A stretch of 64,000 bases of DNA from Bradyrhizobium sp. MOS003 (GTDB lineage Bacteria; Pseudomonadota; Alphaproteobacteria; Rhizobiales; Xanthobacteraceae), in assembly GCF_003020125.1 (NCBI RefSeq), contig NZ_PYFW01000002.1, positions 611,501 to 675,500 of the forward strand, given 5' to 3'. Below the pieces are notes generated by a model. That model had not been told where the DNA came from. It made no database searches and worked only from the letters and a program-made list of their open reading frames with translations. Within the stretch, counting starts at the first letter, position 1, and every line of letters begins with the position of its first letter. Both the position numbers and the translations under genes were made by a program. Shown in pieces: positions 9,243 to 17,794 of this stretch.

Positions 9243-9740
9243 TCATCGCGAAGGCGAGGTTTCGTTGACGTTGGCGACTGGCGGCAGTTTCATCTCGCCG
9301 CACGAGCAGCCCAGCCGGTCGAGCAGACCGCTGAGCTTGACGGCATCGGCATCGGACAGTTTCGAACCGACATATTTCTCGATCGCGGCCGAATAGGCGC
9401 TCCACATCCGCTTCTGCAACTCGCGGCCGGCTTCCGTGATCTCGACGAACTGACCGCGCTTGTCGATTTTGCATTCGCGCCGCGAGGCGAGGCCCTCGTC
9501 GACCAGGCGGTCGATCAGGCGCGAGGTGGAATATTGCGGGATGAGCATCTGCCGTTCGAGTTCCACCGGCCTCAGCTCGCCCGACGGCGCCCGCGACAAT
9601 TCGAGCAGCGCGTCGTACCATGCCAGCGGCGGGAAGCCGGCCTTCTTCAGGTCCTGCTCGACGCAATCGAGCACGCGGCTCTGCACCCGCATCAGGCGGA
9701 TCCAGGCGGAAGTCGCCTCGGTCGATGGTTTGCGTTTCAT
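9243..9740 (-). CDS. MarR-family transcriptional regulator
   Basis: 165 residues with the MarR winged-helix: LARAPSG-type dimer helix region (DALLELSRAPSGELRPVELE), recognition helix (YSTSRLIDRLVDEGLASRREC) and wing (DKRGQFVEITEAGRELQKRM). The tail carries a Cys pair (CSC near residue 149) that could be redox-active, which is speculation. It faces the GST gene across a 126-bp spacer containing a perfect 18-bp palindrome (9778-9795), so autoregulation and control of the GST are likely. Confidence 0.93.
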   Translation of the reverse strand: MKRKPSTEATSAWIRLMRVQSRVLDCVEQDLKKAGFPPLAWYDALLELSRAPSGELRPVELERQMLIPQYSTSRLIDRLVDEGLASRRECKIDKRGQFVEITEAGRELQKRMWSAYSAAIEKYVGSKLSDADAVKLSGLLDRLGCSCGEMKLPPVANVNETSPSR

Positions 9741-9777
9741 GGTCCCGCTCTAGCTCGTCGCCCGTCTCTTACCCCAT

Positions 9778-9795
9778 TTGATGCAGCTGCATCAA
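9778..9795. promoter_or_regulatory. Perfect 18-bp palindrome, probable MarR operator
   Basis: TTGATGCAGCTGCATCAA is exactly self-complementary and lies in the spacer between the divergent marR and GST genes. It is directly upstream of a TTGACT -35-like box (9798-9803) for the GST. An imperfect second copy (12 of 17 positions, core GCAG-N-TGCAT) lies 28 bp downstream at 9807-9823 and would overlap the GST promoter. Palindromes of this length between divergent regulator and target genes are typical MarR sites; binding itself is inferred. Confidence 0.75.
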
Positions 9796-9866
9796 TCTTG
9801 ACTATTTCAAGCAGATGCATGTAGTCGTTCTTTCGGCCGAACCAAGCGTCAAGAGGAGGAAATTCC

Positions 9867-10481
9867 ATGAAACTGTACTATTCGCCCGGTGCCTGCTCGC
9901 TGTCTCCCCACATCGCGCTCCTGGAAGCCGGCTTGCCCTATGAGCTGGTCAAGGTCGATATCCGGGCCAAGAAGCTCGAAAATGGTGAGGATTACCTGAA
10001 GCTGAACCCCAAGGGCCAAGTCCCTGCGCTGGGCCTCGACAGCGGTGAGATCGTGACCGAAGGCCCGGTGATTGTCCAGATGATCGCCGATCAGGCTGCG
10101 GCCAAGGCGCTGGCACCCGCCCATGGCAGTTCCGAGCGCTGCAAGCTGCTGGAGTGGCTGAACTTCCTCACCTCCGAGGTGCACAAGAGCTTCGGTCCGA
10201 TGTTCGCGCCGGCCCTGAACGACGAGGCCAAGGCCTTCTTCAGGGATCGCGTCATGGGCAAGCTGAAATACATCGACAGCCAGCTCGCCGGCCGCGACTA
10301 CCTGATGGGCAAGCAGTTCACCGTCGCCGACGGCTATCTTTTCACGATGCTGACCTGGGGCGACCGGATGAAGTTCGACCTCTCGGCGATGCCCAACCTC
10401 GTTGCCTATAAAGACCGGGTCGCGGCGCGCCCGCAGGTACAGGAAGCGCTGAAGAAGGAAGGCCTCGCGCAGGCGAAATAA
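9867..10481 (+). CDS. gst: Beta-class glutathione S-transferase
   Basis: 204 residues. The N-terminal thioredoxin-like domain begins MKLYYSPGACSLSPHIALLEAG with the beta-class Cys10. The glutathione-contact segment NPKGQVPALGLDSGEIVTEGPVI is present, as is the C-terminal helical motif DYLMGKQFTVADGYLFTML. It conjugates glutathione to electrophiles in the cytosol. The start is fixed by a strong AGGAGGAAA ribosome site. Divergent MarR control with the palindrome at 9778 suggests induction by a small aromatic or electrophilic ligand. It ends at a hairpin terminator (10501-10533). Confidence 0.95.
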   Translation: MKLYYSPGACSLSPHIALLEAGLPYELVKVDIRAKKLENGEDYLKLNPKGQVPALGLDSGEIVTEGPVIVQMIADQAAAKALAPAHGSSERCKLLEWLNFLTSEVHKSFGPMFAPALNDEAKAFFRDRVMGKLKYIDSQLAGRDYLMGKQFTVADGYLFTMLTWGDRMKFDLSAMPNLVAYKDRVAARPQVQEALKKEGLAQAK

Positions 10482-10500
10482 GCAGGGCTCCTCCAAAAGT

Positions 10501-10537
10501 GAAAGGCCGGATCGTCGATCCGACCTTTCCTGATTTT
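10501..10537. terminator. Hairpin terminator between gst and fadJ
   Basis: GAAAGGCCGGATC and GATCCGACCTTTC pair over 13 bp with one mismatch around a GTC loop, followed by CTGATTTT on the plus strand. It lies 20 bp after the gst stop. On the minus strand it is followed by ACTTTT, so it can also serve the convergent fadJ gene. Confidence 0.75.
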
Positions 10538-10551
10538 GCGCACGCGCGCTC

Positions 10552-12765
10552 TCAGGCCGCCGCCTTCTTCGGCGCGAAGCGGCCGTAGAAGGTCTCGCCC
10601 TTCGCCGCCATTTCTTCGAGCAGTTTCGGCGGGGTGAAGCGCGAGCCGTATTTCGCTTCCAGCTTGTGGCAGAGCTCGACGAACGTCTTGGGTCCCATGA
10701 AGTCGATATAGGACAGCGTGCCGCCGGTGAACGGCGCGAAGCCGAAGCCGAGGATGGAGCCGACATCGGCCTCGCGCGGATCGGTGATGACGTGGTCCTC
10801 GACGGTGCGCGCGGCTTCCACCGCCTGCACCACCAGGAAGCGCTGCTTCAGTTCCTCGATATCGAGCGTGTCAGGGTCGAGCTGCTTCGGCTGCAGCGCC
10901 GAGAGGCCGGGCCAGAGGCTCTTCTGGCCTTTGCCCTTCTCGGGATAGTCATAGAAGCCCTTGCTGTTCTTGCGGCCGAGACGGCCCTGCTTCTCGACCA
11001 TCTCCACCATCAGGTTCCTCTGATCGGGGTTGATGGCGTTGGGGCCGAGATCGGCCTCCGTCGCCTTCATGATCTTCAGACCGAGATCGAGCGCGACTTC
11101 GTCGGAGAGCGAGAGCGGGCCCACGGGCATGCCGGCCATCTTGGCGCAGTTCTCGATCATCGCGGGCGGCACGCCCTCGAGGAACATCTCGTTGCCCTCG
11201 GCGACGTAGCGGCCGACGCAGCGGTTGGCGAAGAAGCCCCTGGAGTCGTTGACGACGATCGGCGTCTTGCCGATCTGCCGGACGTAATCCAGCGCGGTCG
11301 CGAGCGCGAGATCGCCGGTGTTCTTGCCCTTGATGATCTCGACCAGCATCATCTTCTCGACCGGCGAGAAGAAATGGATGCCGACGAACTTGCCCTGGTC
11401 CTTGAAGCCTTCGGCCAGCGAGGTGATCGGCAGCGTCGAGGTGTTCGACGCGAAGATCACGTCCGGCTTCATGTGCTCCTGCGCCTTCGCGAAGGTATCG
11501 GCCTTGACCTTGCGGTCCTCGAACACGGCCTCGATGACGAGGTCGACGTCCTTCAGCGCCGCATAGTCCGCGGTCGGCGTGATGCGCGCGAGCAGCGCTT
11601 CGGCATCCGCGGGCTTGGCGCGGCCCTTCTTGATCTGCTCCTCGATCACCTTCTGCGCATGCGCCTTGCCCTTGTCGGCGCTCTCCTGGTCGCGGTCGAT
11701 CAGAACGACGTCGAGGCCGGCGCGGGCCGAGACGTAGCCGACGCTCGCACCCATGAAGCCCGCACCGATCACGGCGATCTTCTTAACCTTGGTTGCAGGC
11801 ACGTCCTTCGGACGGCGTGCGCCCTTGTTGAGCTCCTGCATCGACAGGAACAGGCTGCGGATCATCGCGGCCGCTTCCTTCGAGCGCAGCACCGAGGTGA
11901 AGTAGCGCGACTCCACCCGCAGCGCGGCATCGATCGGCAACTGCAGGCCCTCATAGACGCAGCTCATGATGGCACGCGCGGCCGGATAATTGTCGTAGGT
12001 CTCGCGGCGATAGATCGCGTTGCCGGCCGGGAACATCATCATGCCGGCCTTGGAGAACACCGGACCGCCGGGCAGCTTGAAGCCCTTTTCGTCCCAGGGC
12101 GCGACCGCCTTGCCGCCGCCCTTGATCCAGTCCTTTGCGGCCTTGACGAGATCGGCGGCGGGAACGATGGCGTGAATGAGGTTGAGCGCCTTCGCCTTCT
12201 CGACGGTGACGGGATCGCCCTTGAGCAGGATCGTCATGGCGTCCTGCGGCGGCACCAGGCGCGGCACACGCTGCGTACCGCCGGCACCGGGGAATAGGCC
12301 GACCTTGACCTCGGGCAGGCCAAGCCGGGTCTTGGGATTCTCCGCGGCGACGCGGTAGTGGCAGCACAGCGTGATCTCGAAACCACCGCCGAGCGCGAGG
12401 CCGTTGATCGCGGCCGCCCACGGCTTGCCTGACGTCTCGATCGAGCGCAAAACCTGCGAGAAGCGGCGGCTCTGGTCGAACAACATCTGGTTCGCGGCGG
12501 TCTCGCCCTGCTCCTTGAAGACCTTGGCGTAGGCCTGGTTCATGCCTTCGAGCATGGAGAGATCCGCGCCGGCGCAGAATGCGTCCTTGGCGGAGGTGAT
12601 GACAACGCCCTTCACCGCGGCATCCGCCGTGGTTTGCTTGACGATCGCGTCGAGCTCGTTGGTCGAGGTCTCGTCGAGCACGTTCATCGAGCGGCCCGAG
12701 ATGTCCCAGGTGACGAGCGCGATGCCGTCTGCGTCGGTCTCAACCCTGAAGTTCTTGTACGACAT
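10552..12765 (-). CDS. fadJ: Fatty-acid oxidation multifunctional protein: enoyl-CoA hydratase / 3-hydroxyacyl-CoA dehydrogenase
   Basis: 737 residues. The N-terminal crotonase domain (about 1-200) has [20 protein letters not shown] and [19 protein letters not shown], including the oxyanion-hole and catalytic Glu region. A Rossmann NAD-binding domain follows, starting [20 protein letters not shown] near residue 330, with the catalytic motif [17 protein letters not shown]. The C-terminal 3-HCDH domains end near the C-terminus. It hydrates enoyl-CoA and oxidises the 3-hydroxyacyl-CoA. A GAGGAGC site 7 nt before the ATG supports the start. It is the last gene of the leftward beta-oxidation cluster, after a 165-bp gap that holds a palindromic repeat. 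The symbol is by domain order; fadB would be equally defensible. Confidence 0.95.
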   Translation of the reverse strand: MSYKNFRVETDADGIALVTWDISGRSMNVLDETSTNELDAIVKQTTADAAVKGVVITSAKDAFCAGADLSMLEGMNQAYAKVFKEQGETAANQMLFDQSRRFSQVLRSIETSGKPWAAAINGLALGGGFEITLCCHYRVAAENPKTRLGLPEVKVGLFPGAGGTQRVPRLVPPQDAMTILLKGDPVTVEKAKALNLIHAIVPAADLVKAAKDWIKGGGKAVAPWDEKGFKLPGGPVFSKAGMMMFPAGNAIYRRETYDNYPAARAIMSCVYEGLQLPIDAALRVESRYFTSVLRSKEAAAMIRSLFLSMQELNKGARRPKDVPATKVKKIAVIGAGFMGASVGYVSARAGLDVVLIDRDQESADKGKAHAQKVIEEQIKKGRAKPADAEALLARITPTADYAALKDVDLVIEAVFEDRKVKADTFAKAQEHMKPDVIFASNTSTLPITSLAEGFKDQGKFVGIHFFSPVEKMMLVEIIKGKNTGDLALATALDYVRQIGKTPIVVNDSRGFFANRCVGRYVAEGNEMFLEGVPPAMIENCAKMAGMPVGPLSLSDEVALDLGLKIMKATEADLGPNAINPDQRNLMVEMVEKQGRLGRKNSKGFYDYPEKGKGQKSLWPGLSALQPKQLDPDTLDIEELKQRFLVVQAVEAARTVEDHVITDPREADVGSILGFGFAPFTGGTLSYIDFMGPKTFVELCHKLEAKYGSRFTPPKLLEEMAAKGETFYGRFAPKKAAA

Positions 12766-12832
12766 GTTGCTTGCTCCTCGGGGCCGCAGCCGGTCTCAGG
12801 CGCGGCGGTTGACTGTGATATCGTGGTGATCT

Positions 12833-12922
12833 CGTAGGGTGGGCAAAGGCGCCCTTGCGCCGTGCCCACCATCTTTCGCGGAGATATCAATGGTGGGCAC
12901 GTTTCGCTTTGCCCACCCTACG
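12833..12922. repeat. Palindromic intergenic repeat, family A, copy 2 (inside the fad operon)
   Basis: The outer 16-bp arms are perfect: CGTAGGGTGGGCAAAG at 12833-12848 and its exact complement at 12907-12922. A second pair of perfect 10-bp arms (GTGCCCACCA / TGGTGGGCAC) lies inside. The whole 90-bp element could extrude as a long cruciform or fold as an RNA hairpin. It sits in the gap between thiolase and fadJ, which are otherwise co-directional, so it may modulate read-through or mRNA stability. Confidence 0.88.
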
Positions 12923-12930
12923 GCAGTTCG

Positions 12931-14139
12931 TTACACGCGCTCGATGATGGTCGCGGTGCCCATGCCGCCGCCGATGCACAGCGTGACGAGAGCGGTGGAC
13001 TTGTTGGTGCGCTCCAGCTCGTCGAGCACGGTGCCGAGGATCATCGCGCCGGTCGCCCCTAACGGATGGCCGAGCGCGATTGCGCCGCCGTTGACGTTGA
13101 TCTTGGCGTTGTCGATGTCGAAGGCCTGGATGTAGCGCAGCACGACCGAGGCGAAGGCCTCGTTGAGCTCGAAGAGGTCGATGTCCGACTTCTTCATGCC
13201 GGAGCGCGCGAACAGCTTTTCGGTGACGTCGACCGGACCGGTCAGCATCATCGCTGGCTCGGAGCCGATGTTGGCGAACGCGCGGATCTTTGCACGCGGC
13301 TTCAGGCCATACTTCGCACCCGCCTCCTTGCTGCCGAGCAGCACGGCGCCGGCGCCGTCGACGATGCCCGAGGAATTACCGGCATGGTGCACGTAGTTGA
13401 CGCGCTCGATCTCCGGATGGGACTGGATCGCAACGCCGTCGAAGCCGCCCATCTGCGCCATCATCGTGAACGACGGCTGCAGCTGCGCCAGCGACTGCAT
13501 CGTCGTCGACGGACGCATGTGCTCGTCCTTGGCGAGGATGGTGAGGCCGTTGATGTCCTTCACCGGGACGATCGACTTGTCGAAGCGGCCTTCCTCCCAG
13601 GACTTCGCCGCGCGCTGCTGGCTCTGCACCGCATAGGCGTCGACGTCGTCGCGCGAAAAGCCGTATTTGGTCGCGATCAGATCCGCCGACACGCCCTGCG
13701 GCATGAAATAGGCCGGCACCGCCATCGACGGATCCATCGGCCAGGCACCGCCGGAGGCGCCGATGCCGACGCGGCTCATGGATTCGGCGCCGCCGCCGAT
13801 CACCAGTTCATGCTGGCCGCTCATCACCTGGGCTGCGGCAAAGTTCACGGCATCGAGACCGGAGGCGCAGAAGCGGCTGATCTGCACGCCGGGCACGGCT
13901 TCGCCGAGACCGGCCTTCAGCGCCGCGAAGCGCGCGATGTCGGAGCCGGCTTCACCGACCGGATCGACCACGCCCAGGATGACGTCGTCGACGGAATCCT
14001 CGGGCAGATTGTTGCGGTCCTTCAGCGCCTTCAGCGGCACCGTCGCGAGTGCGAGCGCGGTGACTTCGTGCAGCGAACCGTCCGCCTTGCCGCGGCCACG
14101 GGGGGTGCGAACGTGGTCGTAGATGAATGCCTCAGGCAT
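12931..14139 (-). CDS. fadA: Acetyl-CoA C-acyltransferase (thiolase)
   Basis: 402 residues from the ATG at 14139, which has an AGGAGGG site about 6 nt before it. The frame stays open upstream, but that part is non-thiolase shadow of the preceding gene. Active-site features are the nucleophile Cys in [29 protein letters not shown], the His in [18 protein letters not shown], and the C-terminal [13 protein letters not shown]. It cleaves 3-ketoacyl-CoA to acetyl-CoA and a shortened acyl-CoA, the last step of beta-oxidation. It lies 55 bp after the acyl-CoA dehydrogenase. Confidence 0.96.
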   Translation of the reverse strand: MPEAFIYDHVRTPRGRGKADGSLHEVTALALATVPLKALKDRNNLPEDSVDDVILGVVDPVGEAGSDIARFAALKAGLGEAVPGVQISRFCASGLDAVNFAAAQVMSGQHELVIGGGAESMSRVGIGASGGAWPMDPSMAVPAYFMPQGVSADLIATKYGFSRDDVDAYAVQSQQRAAKSWEEGRFDKSIVPVKDINGLTILAKDEHMRPSTTMQSLAQLQPSFTMMAQMGGFDGVAIQSHPEIERVNYVHHAGNSSGIVDGAGAVLLGSKEAGAKYGLKPRAKIRAFANIGSEPAMMLTGPVDVTEKLFARSGMKKSDIDLFELNEAFASVVLRYIQAFDIDNAKINVNGGAIALGHPLGATGAMILGTVLDELERTNKSTALVTLCIGGGMGTATIIERV

Positions 14140-14194
14140 GACGCCCTCCTGATATGATGTTCGATACGATTGGGAGCAGGCAGCGGGAGCAGGC

Positions 14195-15985
14195 TCAGAA
14201 CGCTTCCGCCGGCAATTCCATGATGGTGGCGCAGCCGGCCTGGATGCGCGCAAGATTGGCGGCGGTCTCCGGCAGCATCCGCTCCATGAAGAAACGGCCG
14301 GTGACGAGCTTGGTGGAGAGATAGGGCGTCGCCCCGCTCTCGGCAATCTTGGCATTCGTCACCTTGGCCATCTTGGCCCACATGTAGCCGAGCGCGACGA
14401 AGCCGAAGAGATGCAGGTAATCGGTTGCGGCGGCGCCGGCATTGTCGGGCTTCGCCATCGCGTTCTGCATCAGCCAGGTCGTGGCCTGCTGGAGATGGCC
14501 GAGCGAGGTCGAGAGCGGGGTGATGAACGGCTTCAGTGCCTCGTCGCCGCCGTTCTCCTTGGCGAAGGCCATGACTTCGCCGAAGAAGGCCATGATGGCG
14601 CGGCCGCCGTCGCGCGGCAGCTTGCGGCCGACGAGGTCGAGCGCCTGGATGCCGTTGGCGCCTTCATAGATCATGGCGATGCGCGCATCGCGCACGAACT
14701 GCTCCATGCCATGCTCGGCGATGTAGCCGTGGCCACCATACATCTGCTGCGCCTGCACCGCGTTGGCGAAGCCGTAGTCGGTGAGGAAGCCCTTCAGCAC
14801 CGGGGTCATGAGGCCCATGTGATCGTCGGCGGCCTGGCGGTCCTTCGGGTCTTCGGAGCGGTGGGCGACGTCGCTCTTCAGCGCGGTCCACATCACGAAG
14901 GCGCGCGCGGCTTCGTTGAAAGCGCGGATCGAGAGCAGCGTGCGGCGCACGTCGGGATGCACGATGATCGGGTCGGCCTGCTTGTCCGGCGCCTTCACGC
15001 CGGTGAGCGAGCGGCCCTGGATGCGCTCGCGGGCATAGGCGACCGCGTTCTGATAGGCGACCTCGGACTGCGCGAGACCCTGCACGGCAACGCCGAGCCT
15101 CGCCTCGTTCATCATCACGAACATGCCCTGCATGCCCTTGTTCTCTTCGCCGATCAGCCAGCCGGTGGCGCTGTCGTAGTTCATCACGCAGGTCGAATTG
15201 CCGTGGATGCCCATCTTGTGCTCGATCGAGCCGCAGACGACGCCGTTGCGGGCACCGACCGAGCCATCCGGATTCACGAGGAACTTGGGCACCACGAACA
15301 GCGACACGCCCTTGATGCCGGCCGGTGCGCCCTCGATGCGGGCGAGCACGAGGTGGATGATGTTGGGGGCGAGGTCATGCTCGCCGGCGGAGATGAAGAT
15401 CTTGGTGCCCGTGATCTTGAAGCTGCCGTCGGCCTGCCGCACCGCCTTGGTGCGGAGCATGCCGAGATCGGTGCCGCAATGCGGCTCGGTCAGGTTCATG
15501 GTGCCGGTCCATTCGCCGGCGACCATCTTCGGCACGTAAATCTGCTTCTGCTCGGGCGAGCCATGAACGATCAGCGCCGCGGTCGCGCCCATGGTGAGAC
15601 CGCCATACATCGAGAACGCCATGTTGGCGGAGATCTGGAATTCGTTTACCGCCTGCGAGAGCGTCACCGGCAGGCCCTGGCCGCCGAACTCGGTCGGCGC
15701 CGACAGACCGAGCCAGCCGCCCTCCGCGACCTGCTTGAACGCTTCCTTGAAACCCTTCGGGGTGGTGACGCTGCCGTCATCGGCGCGCTTGCAGCCTTCG
15801 AGATCGCCCACGCGATTGAGCGGCTGCAGCACCTCTTCGGCGAGTTTGGCGGCTTCACCGAGAATGGCTTCACGCACGTCGCTCGACGCATCGGAGAAGC
15901 CGGCCAGATTGTCGTAGCGGTCGATCTGGAAGACGTCGTTGAGCAGGAAGTTCACGTCTTCGACGGGGGCTTTGTAGATCGGCAT
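14195..15985 (-). CDS. Acyl-CoA dehydrogenase (long form, C-terminal extension)
   Basis: 596 residues from the ATG at 15985 (GGGAGA upstream). The N-terminus MPIYKAPVEDVNFLLNDVF matches the long DmdC/AcdA-type subfamily. Core motifs are GGLTMGATAAL, NLTEPHCGTDLGMLRTKA, FISAGEHDL, and YGGHGYIAEHGMEQFVRDARIAMIYEGANGI-type substrate/FAD region. About 150 extra residues at the C-terminus are the acyl-CoA dehydrogenase C-terminal domain of this group. It introduces the first double bond into acyl-CoA with FAD; chain-length preference cannot be read from sequence. Gene order with fadA and fadJ downstream makes a full beta-oxidation set. Confidence 0.94.
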   Translation of the reverse strand: MPIYKAPVEDVNFLLNDVFQIDRYDNLAGFSDASSDVREAILGEAAKLAEEVLQPLNRVGDLEGCKRADDGSVTTPKGFKEAFKQVAEGGWLGLSAPTEFGGQGLPVTLSQAVNEFQISANMAFSMYGGLTMGATAALIVHGSPEQKQIYVPKMVAGEWTGTMNLTEPHCGTDLGMLRTKAVRQADGSFKITGTKIFISAGEHDLAPNIIHLVLARIEGAPAGIKGVSLFVVPKFLVNPDGSVGARNGVVCGSIEHKMGIHGNSTCVMNYDSATGWLIGEENKGMQGMFVMMNEARLGVAVQGLAQSEVAYQNAVAYARERIQGRSLTGVKAPDKQADPIIVHPDVRRTLLSIRAFNEAARAFVMWTALKSDVAHRSEDPKDRQAADDHMGLMTPVLKGFLTDYGFANAVQAQQMYGGHGYIAEHGMEQFVRDARIAMIYEGANGIQALDLVGRKLPRDGGRAIMAFFGEVMAFAKENGGDEALKPFITPLSTSLGHLQQATTWLMQNAMAKPDNAGAAATDYLHLFGFVALGYMWAKMAKVTNAKIAESGATPYLSTKLVTGRFFMERMLPETAANLARIQAGCATIMELPAEAF

Positions 15986-16088
15986 TGCGGTCTCCCGGCA
16001 TGGGCTTGAAGTGGTGGAATTCTCTGAACGATCCCTGCGGCGCAGCTTCATCCGCGAGCTTAGCGGGTTCTGCAACCTCGGGGCAGGG

Positions 16089-16472
16089 TCATGACTGGGC
16101 GGCCAACTGCTCCGCCATCAGGCGGTGCAGCATGTTGATCGCCTTGAGCGGACGCACCATCACCTTGAAATGCGTGATGTGTCCCTCGGCATCGAAGCTG
16201 ATGATGTCGACACCATTGATCTCGATACCGTCGATCATGGTCTTGAATTCGAGCACGGCGCCGCGCTCGCTGGTCCACTCACCGACATAGGTGAAGCCGG
16301 GACCACCGAGCACCTTCTCGGCACTGGAGAGGTATTTGAAGGTGATGTCGCGCCCGCGCTGCGGCGAATGCACGACGGGACTTTCGAAGACGGCGTCGGG
16401 ATGCAGGAGGCCCCAGAGCGCGGCGCGATCATGAGACTTCATGTAGGCGTACCAGGAGTCGAGACCGGTCAT
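16089..16472 (-). CDS. SnoaL/NTF2-like small protein
   Basis: 127 residues with the alpha+beta NTF2-like cone pattern: WYAYMKSHDRAALWGLLHPDAVFESPVVHSP at the start, central strands FTYVGEWTSERGAVLEFKTMIDG, then DIISFDAEGHITHFKVMVRPLKA at the end. Members are polyketide cyclases, isomerases or ligand-binding proteins, and no catalytic residue can be assigned here. It is the first gene of the leftward beta-oxidation cluster (103 bp before the acyl-CoA dehydrogenase) and faces padR, so it is probably part of the same PadR-controlled unit. Confidence 0.85.
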   Translation of the reverse strand: MTGLDSWYAYMKSHDRAALWGLLHPDAVFESPVVHSPQRGRDITFKYLSSAEKVLGGPGFTYVGEWTSERGAVLEFKTMIDGIEINGVDIISFDAEGHITHFKVMVRPLKAINMLHRLMAEQLAAQS

Positions 16473-16505
16473 TCTCGGGTGCCTCCCTCAAGGCCATGTA
16501 AAAAA

Positions 16506-16531
16506 TGCGAAAACAACCCCATGCACAGTAG
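16506..16531 (+). repeat. 26-bp conserved intergenic repeat, copy 1 (family E)
   Basis: A 26-bp block beginning TGCGAAAACAACCCC is identical to 46673-46698. Both copies are preceded by an A-rich run and followed, after 25-30 bp, by AGCTTTT and AGGCCGG. It is not a simple palindrome, unlike the other repeats in this window. It lies 34 bp upstream of the SnoaL-like gene start, between it and the padR operator. Confidence 0.8.
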
Positions 16532-16601
16532 AGATCTGATTGATTTCGTTGAGCTTTTACAGGCCGGATTTCGAGGCCGTCCTGCAGAGTCCATATGCAC
16601 A

Positions 16602-16630
16602 TTGACGCATATGCGCCAATGCGCATAAAG
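16602..16630 (+). promoter_or_regulatory. padR promoter with operator between -35 and -10
   Basis: TTGACG (16602-16607), a 17-bp spacer and ATAAAG (16625-16630) form a good sigma70-type promoter 38 bp before the padR start. The inverted repeat TATGCGC-CAAT-GCGCATA (perfect 7-bp arms, 16610-16627) fills the spacer exactly. Repressor binding there would block RNA polymerase, fitting PadR autorepression. A partial extra half-site CATATG lies at 16592-16597. Confidence 0.75.
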
Positions 16631-16668
16631 TCAAGCGAGTTGGTCGAGGTCGAAGAAGGAGGCCGGTC

Positions 16669-17259
16669 ATGGCACTGGGCGACGCAATCCTCGCATGCCT
16701 GACGGAACGTCCGATGACGGGCTACGAGCTCGCCAAGACGTTCGACTCCTCTATCGGCTTCTTCTGGAAGGCCGACCACCAGCAGATCTACCGGGAGCTC
16801 TCCAAGCTGCGCGACCGCGGCCACATCCAGGGCCGCGAGGTCGTGCAAACAGGCAAGCCCAATAAACTCATCTATACGCTCACTCCCGAGGGCCGAACAG
16901 CGCTGCGGCACTGGGCCGCGCGGCCGAGCACGCCGCCTTCGATCAAGGACGACCTCCTGATCCGCCTGCATGCGCTCGACAGCATCGACATCGAGCCCAT
17001 GCGCACCGATCTGATGGCCCGCTTGGAGCACCACCGCGACCGCCACGCCAATTACGAGCGCATTTTGAAGAAGCGCTTTCCGGAGGGAATGGCGGAGGGC
17101 CGGCTTGATCTCGGTAACCTGCTCCTGCTCCGCCTGGGGGCGCGCCATGAGCAAATTGTCGCCGACTTCTGCGAGGAGGCGCTCGATGCGCTGTCGGCGA
17201 TGAGCGGCAAGGCCACGGTGGTGCCGCTGGAAGACGGCAAGCGCGAGGGGAAGGGCTGA
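16669..17259 (+). CDS. PadR-family transcriptional regulator
   Basis: 196 residues. The N-terminal winged helix has MALGDAILACLTERPMTGYELAKTFDS then ADHQQIYRELSKLRDRGHI and the wing NKLIYTLTPEGRTALRHW. It continues into the PadR C-terminal dimerisation helices (LIRLHALDSIDIEPMRTDLMARLEHHRDRHANYE). The start is supported by AAGGAGG 7 nt upstream. It is divergent from the beta-oxidation operon and carries its own operator (16610-16627). PadR proteins usually repress their neighbours until a small ligand, often an acyl or aromatic compound, binds. Confidence 0.93.
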   Translation: MALGDAILACLTERPMTGYELAKTFDSSIGFFWKADHQQIYRELSKLRDRGHIQGREVVQTGKPNKLIYTLTPEGRTALRHWAARPSTPPSIKDDLLIRLHALDSIDIEPMRTDLMARLEHHRDRHANYERILKKRFPEGMAEGRLDLGNLLLLRLGARHEQIVADFCEEALDALSAMSGKATVVPLEDGKREGKG

Positions 17260-17328
17260 GGCGGACGTCTGGATGAAAGTATCGAGAACCGCGAGAAGTC
17301 GTCGCGGGGCGGGAACATCGACGGTCCG

Positions 17329-17505
17329 TTAAACGGGCAAATTGTCGCTCATCCCGGGCGGCACGTCGCCCTGCTCGGACCGCTCGGCCAACAGCTCTTT
17401 TTCAGCCTCATACCAGAAGGCATCCATTTTCTCGTTGGGTTCGCCGGCACCCTTCCAGATTTCATAGGCGCGTTTGCGAACATCTTCTTCGGTCAGACCA
17501 GCCAT
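17329..17505 (-). CDS. DUF2934 small protein
   Basis: 58 residues from the ATG at 17505 (AAGGAT upstream); the frame is open further but without family resemblance. MAGLTEEDVRKRAYEIWKGAG followed by FWYEAEKELLAE is the DUF2934 signature, a short helical domain common in rhizobia. Function is unknown. It is convergent with padR and divergent from the PodJ-like gene. Confidence 0.8.
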   Translation of the reverse strand: MAGLTEEDVRKRAYEIWKGAGEPNEKMDAFWYEAEKELLAERSEQGDVPPGMSDNLPV

Positions 17506-17794
17506 TCTCAGCCATCCTTCGTTGCTGCAGCTCCAAGCGGCCAGCACGCATAGAGTTCCTTCCTGGAGCGTGGGGAGGGCGAGATTTGCGACCGCATCCG
17601 ACGGTCCGAGCGGGAGCAGGCCGCCCAACTTTAAGACACCCGCGACGCGTTCCTTAACCCGTTATTTACCGTAACGGACAAAAGTCGGTTTTCGAGGCAG
17701 ACGACCCGCGCCATATCCGATTGTCTTGCAACCGGCACGCGTGGGGAGACTGGAGGCGCCGGGTGGGGCGTCGGAGTCGGAACCGGACAGAGTC

